DNA of 64,000 nucleotides from Salvia splendens (GCF_004379255.2 NC_056046.1:14074001-14138000), one strand, 5' to 3'; counted from the stretch's first letter, positions 32,750-45,290 are shown. The notes: a model not told the origin generated them from the letters alone. Program-made: numbers and translations.

Positions 32750-33056
32750 GCCACCGGACGCCATCCCTTACTACTTCAACACAAAAATTAATCAAAGATT
32801 AAAAAACTGATAAAAGTGATCGACACGACACGTGGACAAGAAGTAAGAGAGAGAGAGAGAGAGACGAGAAGCAGAACCAACGATGAATTGAAGGCTCCGT
32901 TCTCATATGAAGGAGGAGACTGAGAAAGATTTGAGTTTTGTTTTCATTGAAGAGTCGGCATCATCGAGTGCGGGCTGGTGTTGGGGATACTCTAGGCCTA
33001 GGGAGAACCAATGTTAGGGAAATTTGTCGATTTGAAGGTGGGCCCGGGAGCGAGTG

Positions 33057-33125
33057 GGCGGTGAATAACGGGCAAAAAAACGGGCAAAAAAATAACGGGC
33101 AAAAAAATAACGGGCAAAAAAACGG
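33057..33125. repeat. 15-bp tandem repeat
   Basis: Four units of AACGGGCAAAAAAAT, slightly variable in length. Confidence 0.85.
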
Positions 33126-33194
33126 TAATGTTTTGCACTTTGCAGGCATAATATGCCGCACGGTGGTATTTTTATAAATAATTACAAAAGTTAA

Positions 33195-33250
33195 AGTAGT
33201 AGTAGTAGTAATAGTAATAGTAATAGTAATAGTAATAGTAATAGTAATAG
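33195..33250. repeat. (AGT)n/(AGTAAT)n microsatellite
   Basis: AGT units pass into about seven AGTAAT units. Confidence 0.9.
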
Positions 33251-33458
33251 CTAATGCTAAATTGATATGACGCAATAGCCCTTTCTCACTGTTTCGAAAA
33301 ATATTAGTAATAATTTGACTTCAAATTTATATAAACAACCTTCTCTCTCCATAATAATAATAATGACAAATATTTATTTTTAAGAAAAATAATAACAAAT
33401 CTTTAAATTATGCACGATTTTCAATACTTTAAAACATATTATATATATATATATATAT

Positions 33459-33881
33459 GGTTCTGATTAATAGAAATTTTTTAGCCTAACTGAGAATTGA
33501 AATGCATTATCAGGCACTCATTTTTATTAAATGAGTGGTCCAGAATTTGCCACATGAAAATTTTTTTTAGATTAATTAATTATGAAAGGGCAGAATGGTA
33601 ATTTCATCTCAATAAATACTTTTTTATTAATTTTGATTTTTTTAAATAAATTTTTTTAAAAAAATAATTTTTTTTGTCAACTATATATACAATTAATGTC
33701 AACTACACACATATAATGTCAACTATAAGTTGTTGACATTTGATGTGCAAGTTATTGATGATAATACCCCCAAGTTGACATAATCCACTTGCAGTTGACA
33801 TTTCAAAAATGTTGTGGATGAGTGGCTGAAAATGCATCTCAATTCTCAATTAAGTTAAAAAATCTCAACCTAACAGGACCC
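33459..33881. mobile_element. Inverted-repeat MITE, probably Mutator-like
   Basis: Ends of about 65 bp are inverted (GGTTCTGATTA.../ right end GGGTCCTGTTAGG on the other strand; shared GAGAATTGA(A/G)ATGCAT). TATATATAT flanks both sides, but it lies in a TA run, so the 9-bp duplication is not decisive. The interior holds GTTGACAT repeats. Confidence 0.65.
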
Positions 33882-33884
33882 TAT

Positions 33885-34375
33885 ATATATTGATATATTA
33901 GAAATAAATCGTACCCTTAGTAGAAGATATTAATATATCATAAATAAATTATGCTAATAAGTATGTACGGTTGCATATAGTTAATATATTTTACGATCAA
34001 GTCAAATAAGATTAACTAATCTTATACACAATGTTACTCCTAGCTATTCTAATTTTGCTAGTCATTTTTCATGAATGTGCAATGTTATAAGTATATAATT
34101 GTATTGCATACCATAAAATTACACTATAATTGTACTACCATATAATCAAAAGTTTGATTTCATTTATATATGTCACATATTAATATTATAAATAATTATA
34201 TATTTAAGATACTACTAATATATTCCCACAATGTATTATGTAAAATATATAATTTTATCACATTACAAAAATAACTACACTATATTATATAACTATCATT
34301 ATTGTCAAAATAACTATCATATGACATAAAGCAATTATATACCAATAACTAAACTTGATGATAATAATAATAATA
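33885..34375. other. Gene-free AT-rich interval
   Basis: AT-rich DNA with TA and AAT runs and no coding signal. Confidence 0.6.
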
Positions 34376-34459
34376 CTTCCTTCGTCCACACAAAATAGTC
34401 TCGTTCGTGGATGGCACATGCCAATTAAATTAATAAAAATATGAGTTTGTCAGAGGGAG
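34376..34459. mobile_element. Short Stowaway remnant (84 bp)
   Basis: CTTCCTTCGTCCAC to GTCAGAGGGAG between TA dinucleotides; the interior is mostly deleted. Confidence 0.6.
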
Positions 34460-34733
34460 TAATAACAATAATAATAATAACATAGAAGTAATAATATTAA
34501 CTTACATAGATAACATATCTAAAGGTCATAGTACCAATAGGGTGAGTGTGGCCATATATCCATAATGATATATTATGAATAAAACACGATACTTAGTTGA
34601 TAACTACAATTAAATAATAGTTATTAGATATTCAAATCAAGGGTTTAGATCATCAGCTTCGAAATGTCAATACGATAAAAAAAACATCAATAACATCAAA
34701 AACATCAAAAACATCAATAAAAAAAAAAACATC

Positions 34734-34980
34734 TTGCCCGCACGGGCTTAACTCAATTGGTTCCTGGGTGGTAGATTGTCCCTAAGCAGACAGGATCGAA
34801 TGCTGGCAGCCGCAGTGTGGGAGTTTCACCACTGTGGTGGCTCCTTGTGTGCTGGTTACCAGTGTAAGTTCCTCCCACCTAATGGGCCGCTGAGGTACCG
34901 TGTTTGAACCCCTCCATAGCGATGTCGGGCCGGGTTATGGGGGCGCCTGGGGTAAGCGAATCACCTTTTGTCCCTAAGAT
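34734..34980 (+). mobile_element. tRNA-derived SINE
   Basis: The 247-bp insert has a tRNA-like head (A-box-like GGCTTAACTCAATTGG, B-box-like AGGATCGAATGC), a second B-box-like GTTTGAACCCC near 34902, and ends in CCTAAGAT before an A run. A perfect 13-bp duplication (nine A, then CATC) lies at 34721-34733 and 34981-34993. Non-coding. Confidence 0.7.
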
Positions 34981-34993
34981 AAAAAAAAACATC

Positions 34994-36622
34994 AATAAGG
35001 GTATTAATGTCAATTTACAACAAATTAGTAGGTGTAACTAACTTTTGAAAAATATCCCATAACTTTAAACCGCATATAACTTTTTCGATTTAAATTATTT
35101 TTTCGCACAACATATATCAAATTAAAGATAATTTCATAAGGATTCTAACGAGATCTCATTTGCATATGTTTCGATGTCAAAATTTGAATTTTTTTTGAAA
35201 ATTTTCATAAATTTCGTTAACAGCTTTATATCAATACACGGCAAATAATATGTCAATACAATGCTTGACAATGTCAATATGAAATTGTATTGACTTTGCC
35301 ATGTCATTGTGTTGATGTATTTCATACACTGTATTGACATTGTATTTCTAAACCCTAAATTTGATAGTTGCTATTATCTTTTTAATAATAAAAAATGAAA
35401 AACGAAATTACACATGTCAAATTGTAGACCACCAGATTTCTAAAAATCCCATGGCCTTAAATTAGTTGTAGTTAGCAATTAAATGATGAGTTAGCAATTG
35501 ATCACTTCCATCATTATTATATAGTTTCATTGTATATTATGATTTATGACACACATTAGAAATTTTGTTACGAATACATACTATAGGCTATATTAATAAT
35601 ACCGATAATAATATTAAAAATACAAAATCATATTATTATGTACTATTGCTAATATATGGTACTATTACAACATGGTGCGATGTAATATTATGAGCTATTA
35701 TTATTGTCGCAATTATCCTATTATTATTTTAGTATATATATTTGAGTTCATTGTCCCAATTTAAAATTTAATAATAAAAAAGATAAGTAATTAGGTGAAT
35801 CTCATATCCAGCTACGCTCATGAAGACTGCGGAGGCATCCAGTGCAGAGAAAATGTGGATTTGTTGTAGGATTGACGCAATGAAGTAGATTTGTGCTTCA
35901 TAGTTTTTACTTCGATAGTTTAATTTTTCAATTTAAGTTTGAGATTATTGTTATTTACTTAATTTGAGTAATAGTACTATTTTATTTTTAGTTTATGATT
36001 AAGTTTATTAGTACTATTATTTTTATATTTCTTTAGTAGGTATTATTATTATTATTATATACCATACCTTATTAGACTATTATGATATTACTGTCTAGTG
36101 TGTTAATAATTTAATATGGTTACATTCTCAATTATTTAGATAAAACTAAGATTAATAAAAAAATATCATTAAATTCAAAATCAAAATTAAATCTCCAATC
36201 GAATGAAGTTTATTCGTTTCATATACTAATGGAGCATCTCAAATGGTAGATTTATCTAAAATTTTAGAACTTTATTATAAAATTGTAATTATTTTAATGT
36301 GCACATAAATATTTTATTTTAATAAATATCATAATTTTATTAAACTGAAAATTTAATTTAATCATAATATATAATATATACTCTAAAATAAAAGATGAAT
36401 AAACTAGAAAAAATATGATCAACGAATAGTCAAGAGAATAGATATGAGAACTATGAACATTTTTCATGATGTTGTTGTAAATGACATAATGATAATATTA
36501 AGGCGCGACATTGTGATGTTAAACAAATAATGGCTACAATTGATTTCTTATTCAATTAAACAATCATAGATTTAAATTGATCATATATTCAACTAAGAAT
36601 GCCATTGTTTATTTTTATTAAG
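34994..36622. other. Gene-free interval with a dispersed repeat
   Basis: 35000-35360 belongs to the repeat also seen at 25230-25640. The rest is AT-rich with ATT runs and no gene. Confidence 0.55.
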
Positions 36623-36980
36623 TTTTTTTTTTAAAATTTAGGAGGATCGGCGATGGTTCCCCCCCGAAGTGACTCGGACCCCCGACCTAACGGTCGGAGG
36701 TGAAGCGTCTTACCACCGAGCTGCGCTTCGTTGCCAAGGTGGGAACCAACGAGTCCACCTACCTTCCCCCTAGCACGGGTCCAGCTTTTTCCTTCCCCTG
36801 GCATGGGTCCAGGCCTCCAGCCTCCCCCGATACCTGGGTCCAGATCACTCCCCCGATGCCTGGGTTCAGGCCAGTGAATCCATAAGCCCCAGGGGAAATT
36901 AATCCCCAAGATGCGCCTCCCAGGGGTCGAACACGTGACCTCTAAGATGGCGCGGTATCCTTGCCTCCCTCCTCAACCAC
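36623..36980 (-). mobile_element. Dimeric tRNA-derived SINE
   Basis: On the minus strand a head with A-box-like GTGGTTGAGGAGGGAG and B-box GTGTTCGACCCC (about 36925-36980) is followed by four degenerate GGACCCA(T/G)GC...GGGG units (36770-36870). A second tRNA-like unit follows (GCGCAGCTCGGTGGTAAG, GGGGGTCCGAGTC), then a poly(A) end (T run 36623-36632 on the plus strand). TTAAG flanks both sides. Its high GC content stands out. Confidence 0.65.
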
Positions 36981-36984
36981 TTAA

Positions 36985-37499
36985 GATTTCAGTTTATGTT
37001 AATGAATTTTAATTTTTTAATTGTCAATCTTGTATTGCAGTTTAAAATAACATATTTTTATATGTATAGCTTTAAGATTGAGAAATTAATATTTCATCTA
37101 ATAAATTGAACTACTTTTATATAAAAATATCATTAAGAAATTTTATTTTGAATTTAAAATTAATTATACATACCAAATAATTTAAAAAATAAGTAATACA
37201 TAATATAATAAATAAAATAAGAAAAAGAAGAAATGAAGTCAAAAGATAAAAGAAATTAAAATAAGTTATATAGTTTCAAACTTAATGTTATCGTCCCATA
37301 ATGAATTGATCTAAAGTTATACATATGCTTAATAACGTTTTCCCAGTTGATGAAATAATTTAAAGTGATGGAGTAGTTATTATAAAATTAATCACTTCAT
37401 CAGTTACTATTTACTTAAAGGTAAAATAGTCTTAAATAAATTGATACTACTTTTTAGAATGAAATAAATGAGCACTAAATACACTATTATTTTATTAAT
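36985..37499. other. Gene-free AT-rich interval
   Basis: No coding frame or element end recognised. Confidence 0.6.
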
Positions 37500-37501
37500 T
37501 A

Positions 37502-37752
37502 CTCCATCTGTCCACGAATAGGAGTCTCGTTTTCCCATTTTGGTCTGTCCGTGAATAGGAGTCCCGGTTCATAATTACTATAAATGGTAAAGAGACCTCA
37601 CATTCCACTAACTTATTCCACTCACATATCTTTTTAAACTAATATATATAAGTGAGACCTCTATTCCACTAACTTTCTTCCACTTACTTTTTTAACATTT
37701 CTTAAAACTCGTACCGGAAAGAAATGAGACTCCTATTCACAGACGGATGAAG
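37502..37752. mobile_element. Stowaway MITE
   Basis: Ends TCCATCTGTCCACGAATAGG and CCTATTCACAGACGGATGAAG with TA flanks. It is the best intact relative of the MITE split by the 6.9-kb insertion. Confidence 0.8.
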
Positions 37753-38122
37753 TATATGTTTGTGTGGCTAACTTTAATGTGGTCATGTAATATCACTCAA
37801 CCAAAAAAACCAGCCACAGTTGGCACACTTTTTGGAATAAAGTCTCACGATGTTCATATTTTCTTTGCAAGAATCATAATCTAATCATTATTTTTCAAAC
37901 AATCAGATGATGTTATAATTTAATTGTACTTGGAGTATATTACTTCAGAGATAGTGTTCATAATTTCACGAATCCATATATTTTTTTCGAATTTTTTATA
38001 CTGTGTTTCATACTAGTTTTGTTTATATGAGGCATGCTATTCATGATTTGCAGTATTAAGCTTGAAATTTTGTTTAAGATATTTTCAAATCATTTGTATT
38101 CATAATTATATTTTTTGTTATA

Positions 38123-39610
38123 GTTATATATTTTCATAAAGTCTCTCTTGTAATATTAGTAGTTTTTTTGAAGTATTAAATAACTGATTAGAGATAGTTT
38201 TTCAATGTTATGAAAACCGAGATGGTATGTCAATCGAAAAAATTACTATTTCATGATTGAAATATTGTAACAAATATATAAAATATATGTATTCAGATAG
38301 TAACAACATCTTATATGTTAGCGAATAATCCATCTATACTGTATGATTTCAAAATCGGGATGTTGGAATTTTGTCATGGGTCACTCGTGTTGTACCCAAA
38401 CTAAAAAGAAAGTGGCTTATTAGTCATTTTAACAATTGAACAATTATGGTGAACCTGCTTTTTTTTTACGTACAACATGATTCTGTATACCATGTTGGAA
38501 TATTTTTTTTTGTCTTATGTGAAATCTGATTTTGTATATACCACACGTCCTATACAATTTGCAAACCTCTAAAATCTAGTAATCCTCGTAGTTGTGAGTT
38601 GTGATGAAACTTTTCGTCATGGGGTTTAAGAAATGAATATTTAGTGTTTTAAGTAGATAGATAAAAAAAATAAGAGAGAGAAAAAAGTAGAGAGAATATA
38701 GTAGAAAATGAATAAATAGAGATAATAAAATAAGAGAGAATACAGTAAGAGTGAGAAAAAATATTTATTATTACCATATATGAAAATAACTCAACTATAA
38801 AAAAACTTCTTAAAATAGAAAATGACTCAACTATGAGGAAACGAAGGGAGTAAACTTTTATACCATAATTTAAAAAAGGTGACCTACATTTTTTTCACCT
38901 AAACTTTGTCATAATATCAAACACAACCCTCGATCTTTAAAAATATCTATTCAAGTATCTGAATAGAATTCCAAAAATGCAATTTGAATCCCATTACTGG
39001 TCTATTCAGATAGTAACAACACATCTATATTTTTTGTTAATAATTTTGAAAAATCGAGTATATCCCACAGTTATATATTTTCATAAGGTCTCTCTTGTAA
39101 TATTAATAGTTTTTTTAAAGTAGTATTAAATAACTTAATAGTGATAGTTTTTCAATATTCTGAAAACTGAACGGGTATGTCAACCGAAAAATTACTAGTT
39201 TATGATTGAAATATTGTAACAAATTTATAAATATACGTATTCAGATAATAACATCTTATATGTTAACTAATAATCCATCTATACTGCATGATTTCAAAAT
39301 CGAGATGTTGGAATTTTGTCATGTGTCGCTCGTGTTGTACCCAAACTAAAAAGACTGTTGCTTATTGGTTATTTTTATAATTGAACAATTATGGTAAACC
39401 TGTTTTTTTACGAGCAATCTGATTCTGTATCACGACTAGATTATGTAAATCTGATTTTGTACATACCACGCGTCATATATAATTTGCAAACCTCTAAAAT
39501 CTAGTACTAATTTTTATACCATAATTTAAAAAAAGTGACCTACATTTTTTACCTAAACTTTGTCATAATATCAAACGCAACCCTCAATCTTTAAAAATAT
39601 CTACACAAGT
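38123..39610. repeat. Tandem duplication of about 0.5 kb
   Basis: 38123-38960 (without the nested Stowaway) and about 39072-39605 align end to end (shared TTTCATAA(A/G)GTCTCTCTTG, ATGATTTCAAAATCG(G/A)GATG, ACCCAAACTAAAAAGA). The unit is non-coding and of unknown origin. Confidence 0.8.
38582..38850. mobile_element. Stowaway MITE with an empty-site partner
   Basis: It lies between TA dinucleotides (38580-38581, 38851-38852) and ends GAAACGAAGGGAG. The second tandem copy reads straight through (AATCTAGTACTAATTTTTAT near 39502), which fixes the insertion point. Confidence 0.8.
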
Positions 39611-39732
39611 CTATGAACTTTGAGTAATATCTTTGGAAAGACTTATTTTTTCAAAATTTGACATCTCATTTAAAATTAAGTCATCTATCTTATTTTCCAA
39701 CTTTTATTGCAGATTTTACATTTCATTTGAAA

Positions 39733-40746
39733 GAGTGAACTACTTAAATGATACTTGATATTTCACTTTCGCACATAAATGATACTTGATTTTTACTATT
39801 TTATATCGTTTTTGTACCCCGTGACAAAAATAACCCTAGGTACCAAACATGTGATTTTTTTGTTATGGGGGATATGTTTGGAAATTTCAATCAAATAGTA
39901 CCAAACATGTGATTTTTTTAACCTTTCTTATTTCTTTTTTTCTTCTTTGTTTTCTTCTTCTTTATTTTTTCTTCATTTTCTTCTTTCTATTTAGTAGTAT
40001 TTAATCTTCCTTTCTTCTTTCTTCTTTCTTCTTTTTTTAATGTTTTATACATACATTTAATTGCATATAATATAAACTAAGAACAAAATACCTAATTAAA
40101 TTAATTATTTATAGTAATTAAATCAATTGAATATTTTTTATTGAATTATTTTATATTTATTTTAGGGTTGAAACACCTAACTAAAAATATTCAACTCTTT
40201 ATTCAAAATTCAAAATTTTTATTAAGACTATATTGATTAGTTATTAATTAATATAAAATAATAATATTAATAATAATAATAACAATAATATTAGTAATAT
40301 TAATATTGATTAATAATAATATTATAATTATTTATTAATTACTACTAGTTTTTAGTATTACAATAATAATATTATTGTAATAATTAAATATAATTATAAC
40401 TATAATTATAATTAAGTTTATACTGAATGATATTAAAAAAATTAATTATTAATTTATAACTTCAAAATAATAGTAATATTAATATTGATTAATAATAATA
40501 GTATAAAGGGTGAGGAGAATGAGATAAAATATTATAATATCACTTTTGGTACTAGTTTTATGTATGCCCAAAATATCCTCTATGACACAAATGGCAAAAT
40601 GTATTTGTGTAGAGGGCATTTTGGGGTGAAAATCTCATCAAGTACAAAAAATGTGATTTAAAGGTATCAAAAATGATATAAAATAAATATCATATATCAT
40701 TTATGTGCCAAAGTAAAAGATCATGTACCATTTATGTAGCTCACTC
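39733..40746 (-). mobile_element. Mutator-like element, copy 1
   Basis: Inverted ends GAGTGAACTACTTAAATG and its counterpart CATTTATGTAGCTCACTC continue inward through TTTCACTTTCGCACATAAATG-like sequence. The flanks CATTTGAAA (39724-39732) and CATTTAAAA (40747-40755) form a 9-bp duplication with one change. The AT-rich interior is related, in opposite orientation, to 43133-44403. No protein. Confidence 0.75.
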
Positions 40747-40908
40747 CATTTAAAATGCGTACATTAAACTGCGATCAATACTTAACTTTCAACATCTTTG
40801 TCATTAGATTGGACGTACGCAAGGTACAAATACAAAAAGATGCAAATAAATAACAATTCCATTACTTCGAATCACAAATAGAATTCCGAAAATGCAATTT
40901 GAATCCCA

Positions 40909-42775
40909 TTACAGGTCTTTCAGAGCTTTGCCTCTTGCTGGCCTCGCCGGCTTGATGAATTTGCCAAGCAGAATTAGAACTATTGGAACAATCGTTCCAA
41001 TATAGTAAACGCTTGATTTTTTCACCTACACATTACTGTTGATATCTTTAAGTCGAAATCTAATTGTGGAGAGACATACCAACCATGAATCCTGGTTTCT
41101 TTCCATTCTGAATCAGCCTCTCATAGACATCTAAACATTGTAACAAAAATTAGATTGGATGAAGATGTAGATTATAGTTTTATGATTCATTTTACAGATA
41201 TCAGATAAGCAAATGTAAAAAAAAGCATAATTCAAAGTGAATGTGTACAAAATTATCATACAATCATAATATTCCTAACTCTAAGCTCAAAATATGCAAG
41301 CACAATAAAAAGGTACGCATAGTAATAATTTCAGCTGTGCATCTAAGATCAACTGCAATTGATTGTTTTGGATGAGAAAGCGTTTCAGAATTTAGCCTCT
41401 GAAGCTGTGGCAGAGCAAGGAAGCAATATAAAGGCCAATAGATCATCATAGTTGTTATGCTGCACTTGGACTACTCCCATGCTACTCTGGAGGTTACAAC
41501 ACGGGCAGCTTCGCAGATATGCATTTTTAATAAATACTTAGTTAACTTACCATGCCTGAGCCAGGTGCTAACTTGAATATTCCATACAAGGGGTAACTGC
41601 ACGGAACTGAAAATCCAAAACCAGATATTATGATAGAAGCTTCTGAGATGGACCAAATGAAATAATATTTCCAACGAGCAGTGAAGCCTGACATGTACTG
41701 GTAGCTTAGTCGTTTCCAGAAGTCATATTCTTGGTATACTGGTTCTGTGAATCGAGAAAGTGGGAAATGTGGTAAAAGATAGAGATATAATCCCATACAG
41801 ACAGTGGCTTGAAGAACAGCTTTGCAAGTGCCAAATCTATCACAGATGATAATGGCTGAATCAATAACAAGATCATGTTGAAGCATTTACAAGAATATAG
41901 AACCAATACCCCCTTTCCTCTCACTCCATTCCAAATAATCCTTCATTTCATACACTGGACCAGCAAAGTGACTTCCACAACACAGACAGTAACCAAAGTA
42001 CTCAAGCAAAGATGGCAGCTTTTTCAACGCTTTTAATTGAGCCTCACGCAAATCTTCCTCTTTTAGAACTCCATCATTGTAATTGATCACACATGATATG
42101 ATTTTTAGTGCTATCACCATCAGAGATCCTATACATAGGGAACACCAAGAATGTATAAGAAATTTCATTCAAATCATGATATTAGTTCATAGGCATAATT
42201 TGACTACAGTATTCCTCAGTAGAAAGAGGCTGATATGCTGTGAATCATTTCATTTTACAGGAACAAGCTTAAACAGTCCAGATGGCCACTCTAAAAGGAG
42301 CAGATTTGCATTTGAATCCCAATTCATTATGCACAGGCTTCAGCTTTTGTTTTAGACATTTTTTGGACCACAATGGTATGATATATATATATATATACTA
42401 TAAAGGTACAGTTTTTAATCAATAAAATAAAGACTATGCAGAATAAGAAAAAAGCATGTTATTCATCATTCATAATTATATAGACATTAATACATAGTGT
42501 ATATCACTATACAGAAGCATAATAATCCTAATGCCTAATATAGCAGTTCAATCAGCAGCTCTAGAAACACTTTAGCATACCATAGCTTGAAAAGTTAAGA
42601 TACTCACATCAGTAAATAAATGCTACAACATGGCATAACCATGTCAGTACGTGTTCAACAGTCAACAACCAAAGATGAGCATGATCAAGAATGAAACAAA
42701 TTTAAGTTGGAAGTAATGAGAAAGTGCTCACCTGTAGCATCTATACCCCCTTCCTTCCATGCATCACCACTCTCA
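40909..42775 (-). pseudogene. MBOAT lysophospholipid acyltransferase (LPLAT/LPCAT) pseudogene
   Basis: The minus strand retains exons of a plant LPLAT1/2-type membrane O-acyltransferase, which re-acylates lysophospholipids in the ER. Exons: 42775-42732 (GDAWKEGGIDAT), 42128-41910 (ALKIISCVINYNDG, EYFGYCLCCGSHFAGPVYEM), about 41821-41609 (RFTEPVYQEYDFWKRLSYQY, ARWKYYFIWSISEASIII), about 41609-41565 (LPLVWNIQVSTWLRH, another frame), about 41128-41090 (VYERLIQNGKKPGF) and about 41027-40909 (SVYYIGTIVPIVLILLGKF, stop at 40911-40909). The whole N-terminal half is missing. So are the segment between GFGFS and the VQLPLVW block, and the exon with the catalytic His (VWHG in the family). It is therefore non-functional. 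Confidence 0.85.
42379..42398. repeat. (AT)n microsatellite
   Basis: Ten AT units within the acyltransferase pseudogene, probably intronic. Confidence 0.9.
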
Positions 42776-43132
42776 TGTAATTAATACACATGGCTGCACA
42801 CATCAACATTATTCAAAAACTAAAAAACTGATGATATAATCCCCCACGCTACCACACATTAACTACACATTTAGCCCTCAGACCTTTGCTTTGACTAAAC
42901 TAAAATGATATATTAGAAACTAGCTATTGTTTAAGAAACATGGTTGCTTCAAGATATTATCTGTCTGTAGCGCGCATGTGCAGAAGGGGGAGTCAGGAGA
43001 TTGATCTTTTCGTTATCAACAAGTGGAGTTAGGAACTTAGTTTTAGTATAATGAAAAAGCCATAATCCATGTATTCTTGGTTTCATCATCGTCAGAATTT
43101 TCTTCCTGAATAGGAACAAACTTTTAAAAATA
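42776..43132. other. Interval upstream of the acyltransferase remnant
   Basis: No N-terminal acyltransferase exon or other gene is seen. Confidence 0.5.
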
Positions 43133-44403
43133 GAGTGAACTATGTAAATGGTACATGATCTTTCACTTTCGCACATAAATGATACCAGATTTTTATTTTA
43201 TATCGTTTTTTATACCTATAAATCACATTTTTGATACCTGATGCAATTTTCACCTCAAAATACTCTCTAAACAAATTCATTTTTCCATTTGCATTATAAA
43301 GGGTATTTTGGACATAGACAAAACTAGTGCCAAAATTGCTATTATAATATCTTCTCTCGTTCTCCTCACTCTTTATACTATTATTATTAATCAATGTTAA
43401 TATTATTATTTTGATGTTATGAATTAATAATTAATTTATTTTTTAATATCATTTAAATATACTTAATCATAATTATAATTATATTTAATTATTATAATAA
43501 TATTATTGTTATAATATTAAAAACTAGTATTCCCTCCGTTTCTTCATAGTTGAGGCGAAACTTTTTGGCACGGAGTTTTAGAAATGAATGTTGGGTGCGT
43601 TAAATAAATAGATAAAAAAAAGTAAGAGAAAGGAAAAAGTAGAGAGAATAAAGTATAAAGTGAATACAGTAGAGAGAATAAAGTATAAAGTGAATACAGT
43701 AGAGAGAATAAAGTAAGAGAGAGAAAAAAGTTACCATATATGGAAATGACTCAACTATGAAGAAACTTTCCAAAATGGAAAATGACTCAACTATGAAGGA
43801 ACGAATGGAGTAGTAATTAATAAATAATAATAATGATTTTATATTAAATTAATAACTAATCAATATAGTCTTAATCAAAATTTAAAATTGTGAATTGTAT
43901 TCATGATAATAAAGAGTTGAATATATTAAGTTAGGTATTTCAACCCAAAAATGAGTATAAATAATTTAATTAAAAATATTCAATTAATTTAATTACTTTA
44001 AATAATTAATTTAATTAGGTGTTTTTGTTATTGATTTATATTATGGATGCAATTAGATGTATGTATAAAACACTAAAAAGAAAGAAGAAAAAGAAGAGAA
44101 AAGAAAAAAGAGGAAACATAAACTAAGGAGAAAAAAGAAAGAAGAATGGAAGATAAAATACTAAAAATAAAGAAGAAAATGAAGAAAAAAGAAAGAAGAA
44201 TAAACTAAAGAGGAAAAAAAGAAATAAGAAAGGAAGAAAAAAAATCACATATTTGGTTCTATTTAATTGAAATTTTCAAAAATATCCTCCATAACAAAAA
44301 AATCACATGTTTGGTATCTAGAGTTATTTTTGTCATGAGTACCAAAAATAATATAAAATAAAGATCAGGTACCATTTATGTGCGAAATTGAAAGATCAGG
44401 TAA
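43133..44403 (+). mobile_element. Mutator-like element, copy 2 (right end truncated)
   Basis: Starts GAGTGAACTATGTAAATGG and is related throughout to the element at 39733-40746 in reverse orientation. It contains a Stowaway (43530-43810) and ends at GAAAGATCAGGTA without the final roughly 20 bp of the terminal repeat. No gene. Confidence 0.7.
43530..43810. mobile_element. Stowaway MITE with internal 32-bp repeats
   Basis: Ends TTCCCTCCGTTTCTTC and GAACGAATGGAG between TA dinucleotides. The related Mutator-like copy at 39733-40746 lacks it (CTAGTAGTAATTAATAAATA on its minus strand). Internally AGAGAATAAAGTATAAAGTG repeats two to three times. Confidence 0.8.
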
Positions 44404-44654
44404 GTCATCTGCTGATTTTTCAACTGCTCCACTATTTTTCTGTAGTAGATGCCATAAGCTTAAATCCATTGCTTTGTTGACTCCTAGGTTTTGGTGTCTA
44501 TAACTACTAGAGTATTTATGTGCTGAAACAAACTAGTTCAAGCAAAAAAACTTAACGAATGAGATATTTGCTAATTTCCTATCAAGAACTTATTTTAGGA
44601 AGAATAGATTCTAATCCACTTTAAACACTTTGTTTATTTCACAGCATGATGCTA

Positions 44655-45290
44655 GGCCATCCACATCTCTGTATCAATACAGTCTCATCTCTTAACTATT
44701 CATGGACCCCACTGCACTTTTTACCCCATCTCTTAACTAAGAGACAACACCTACAACCCCTTCGTCTCTTAACCATCTCATCCCTTAACTATTCATTTCA
44801 TTTCATTTTTTATTTTCATTTTCAACAAATTCAATTAATATTTCATTGAAATATTAAATCAATACTAATAATGGATCCATGAATGAATTAAATTTGAAAG
44901 AAAATAATGTTTTGAGATGAAGAATGTAGAGTGTTTGAGTGAGAATAGAGAGTTTTTTTATGGTGGATTGTGGAATGATTTGGTATTTATAGAAGTGATT
45001 GGGGGCTAAAAAAATAGGAAAAAAAATTAAAATATTGGAAAAAACTGCTAGTATTTTGGGGGATTTTTTTCTTGATTTTTTTCGGAATAAAAAAAAACAT
45101 TTTCTCAACGGATATAAACGACGCCCACTCGCGGGCCGGTGAGTGGGCGTCACAGCCGCACGGGAGCTCGCCAACATGCTCTCGGCTGAGGGATACGGGA
45201 CGAGACAGAGTGGCCGCATCGCTGGCTCGATGTTGTCTCGTCTCGCCGAGACGAGACCGAGCTGGCAACGAGCTAGCGCTGCGGATGCCC
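44655..45290 (-). mobile_element. PIF/Harbinger element F, internally deleted
   Basis: Ends GGCCATCCACATC and, on the other strand, GGGCATCCGCAGC. On the minus strand it has the 5' subterminal GTCTCG/CGAGAC cluster (45160-45275), the leader with TATTTATAG, the first codons ATGGATCCATTA, then directly the 3' tail with AAGAGACG/AAGAGATG motifs. It is a deletion derivative of the 46094-48069 type. Flanking triplets (CTA, TCC) do not match. Confidence 0.8.

Noticed and set aside
34734..34980. Possible tRNA gene from A-box and B-box-like sequences
   Set aside because: No cloverleaf of normal length forms; the poly(A) end and 13-bp target duplication make it a SINE.
36640..36980. Open frames on both strands of 61-92 codons in GC-rich DNA
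   Set aside because: They translate the SINE and its GGACCC repeats and match no protein family.
44655..45290. Pair of GC-rich overlapping frames suggesting a small gene
   Set aside because: They are the 5' subterminal and leader sequence of a deleted Harbinger element.
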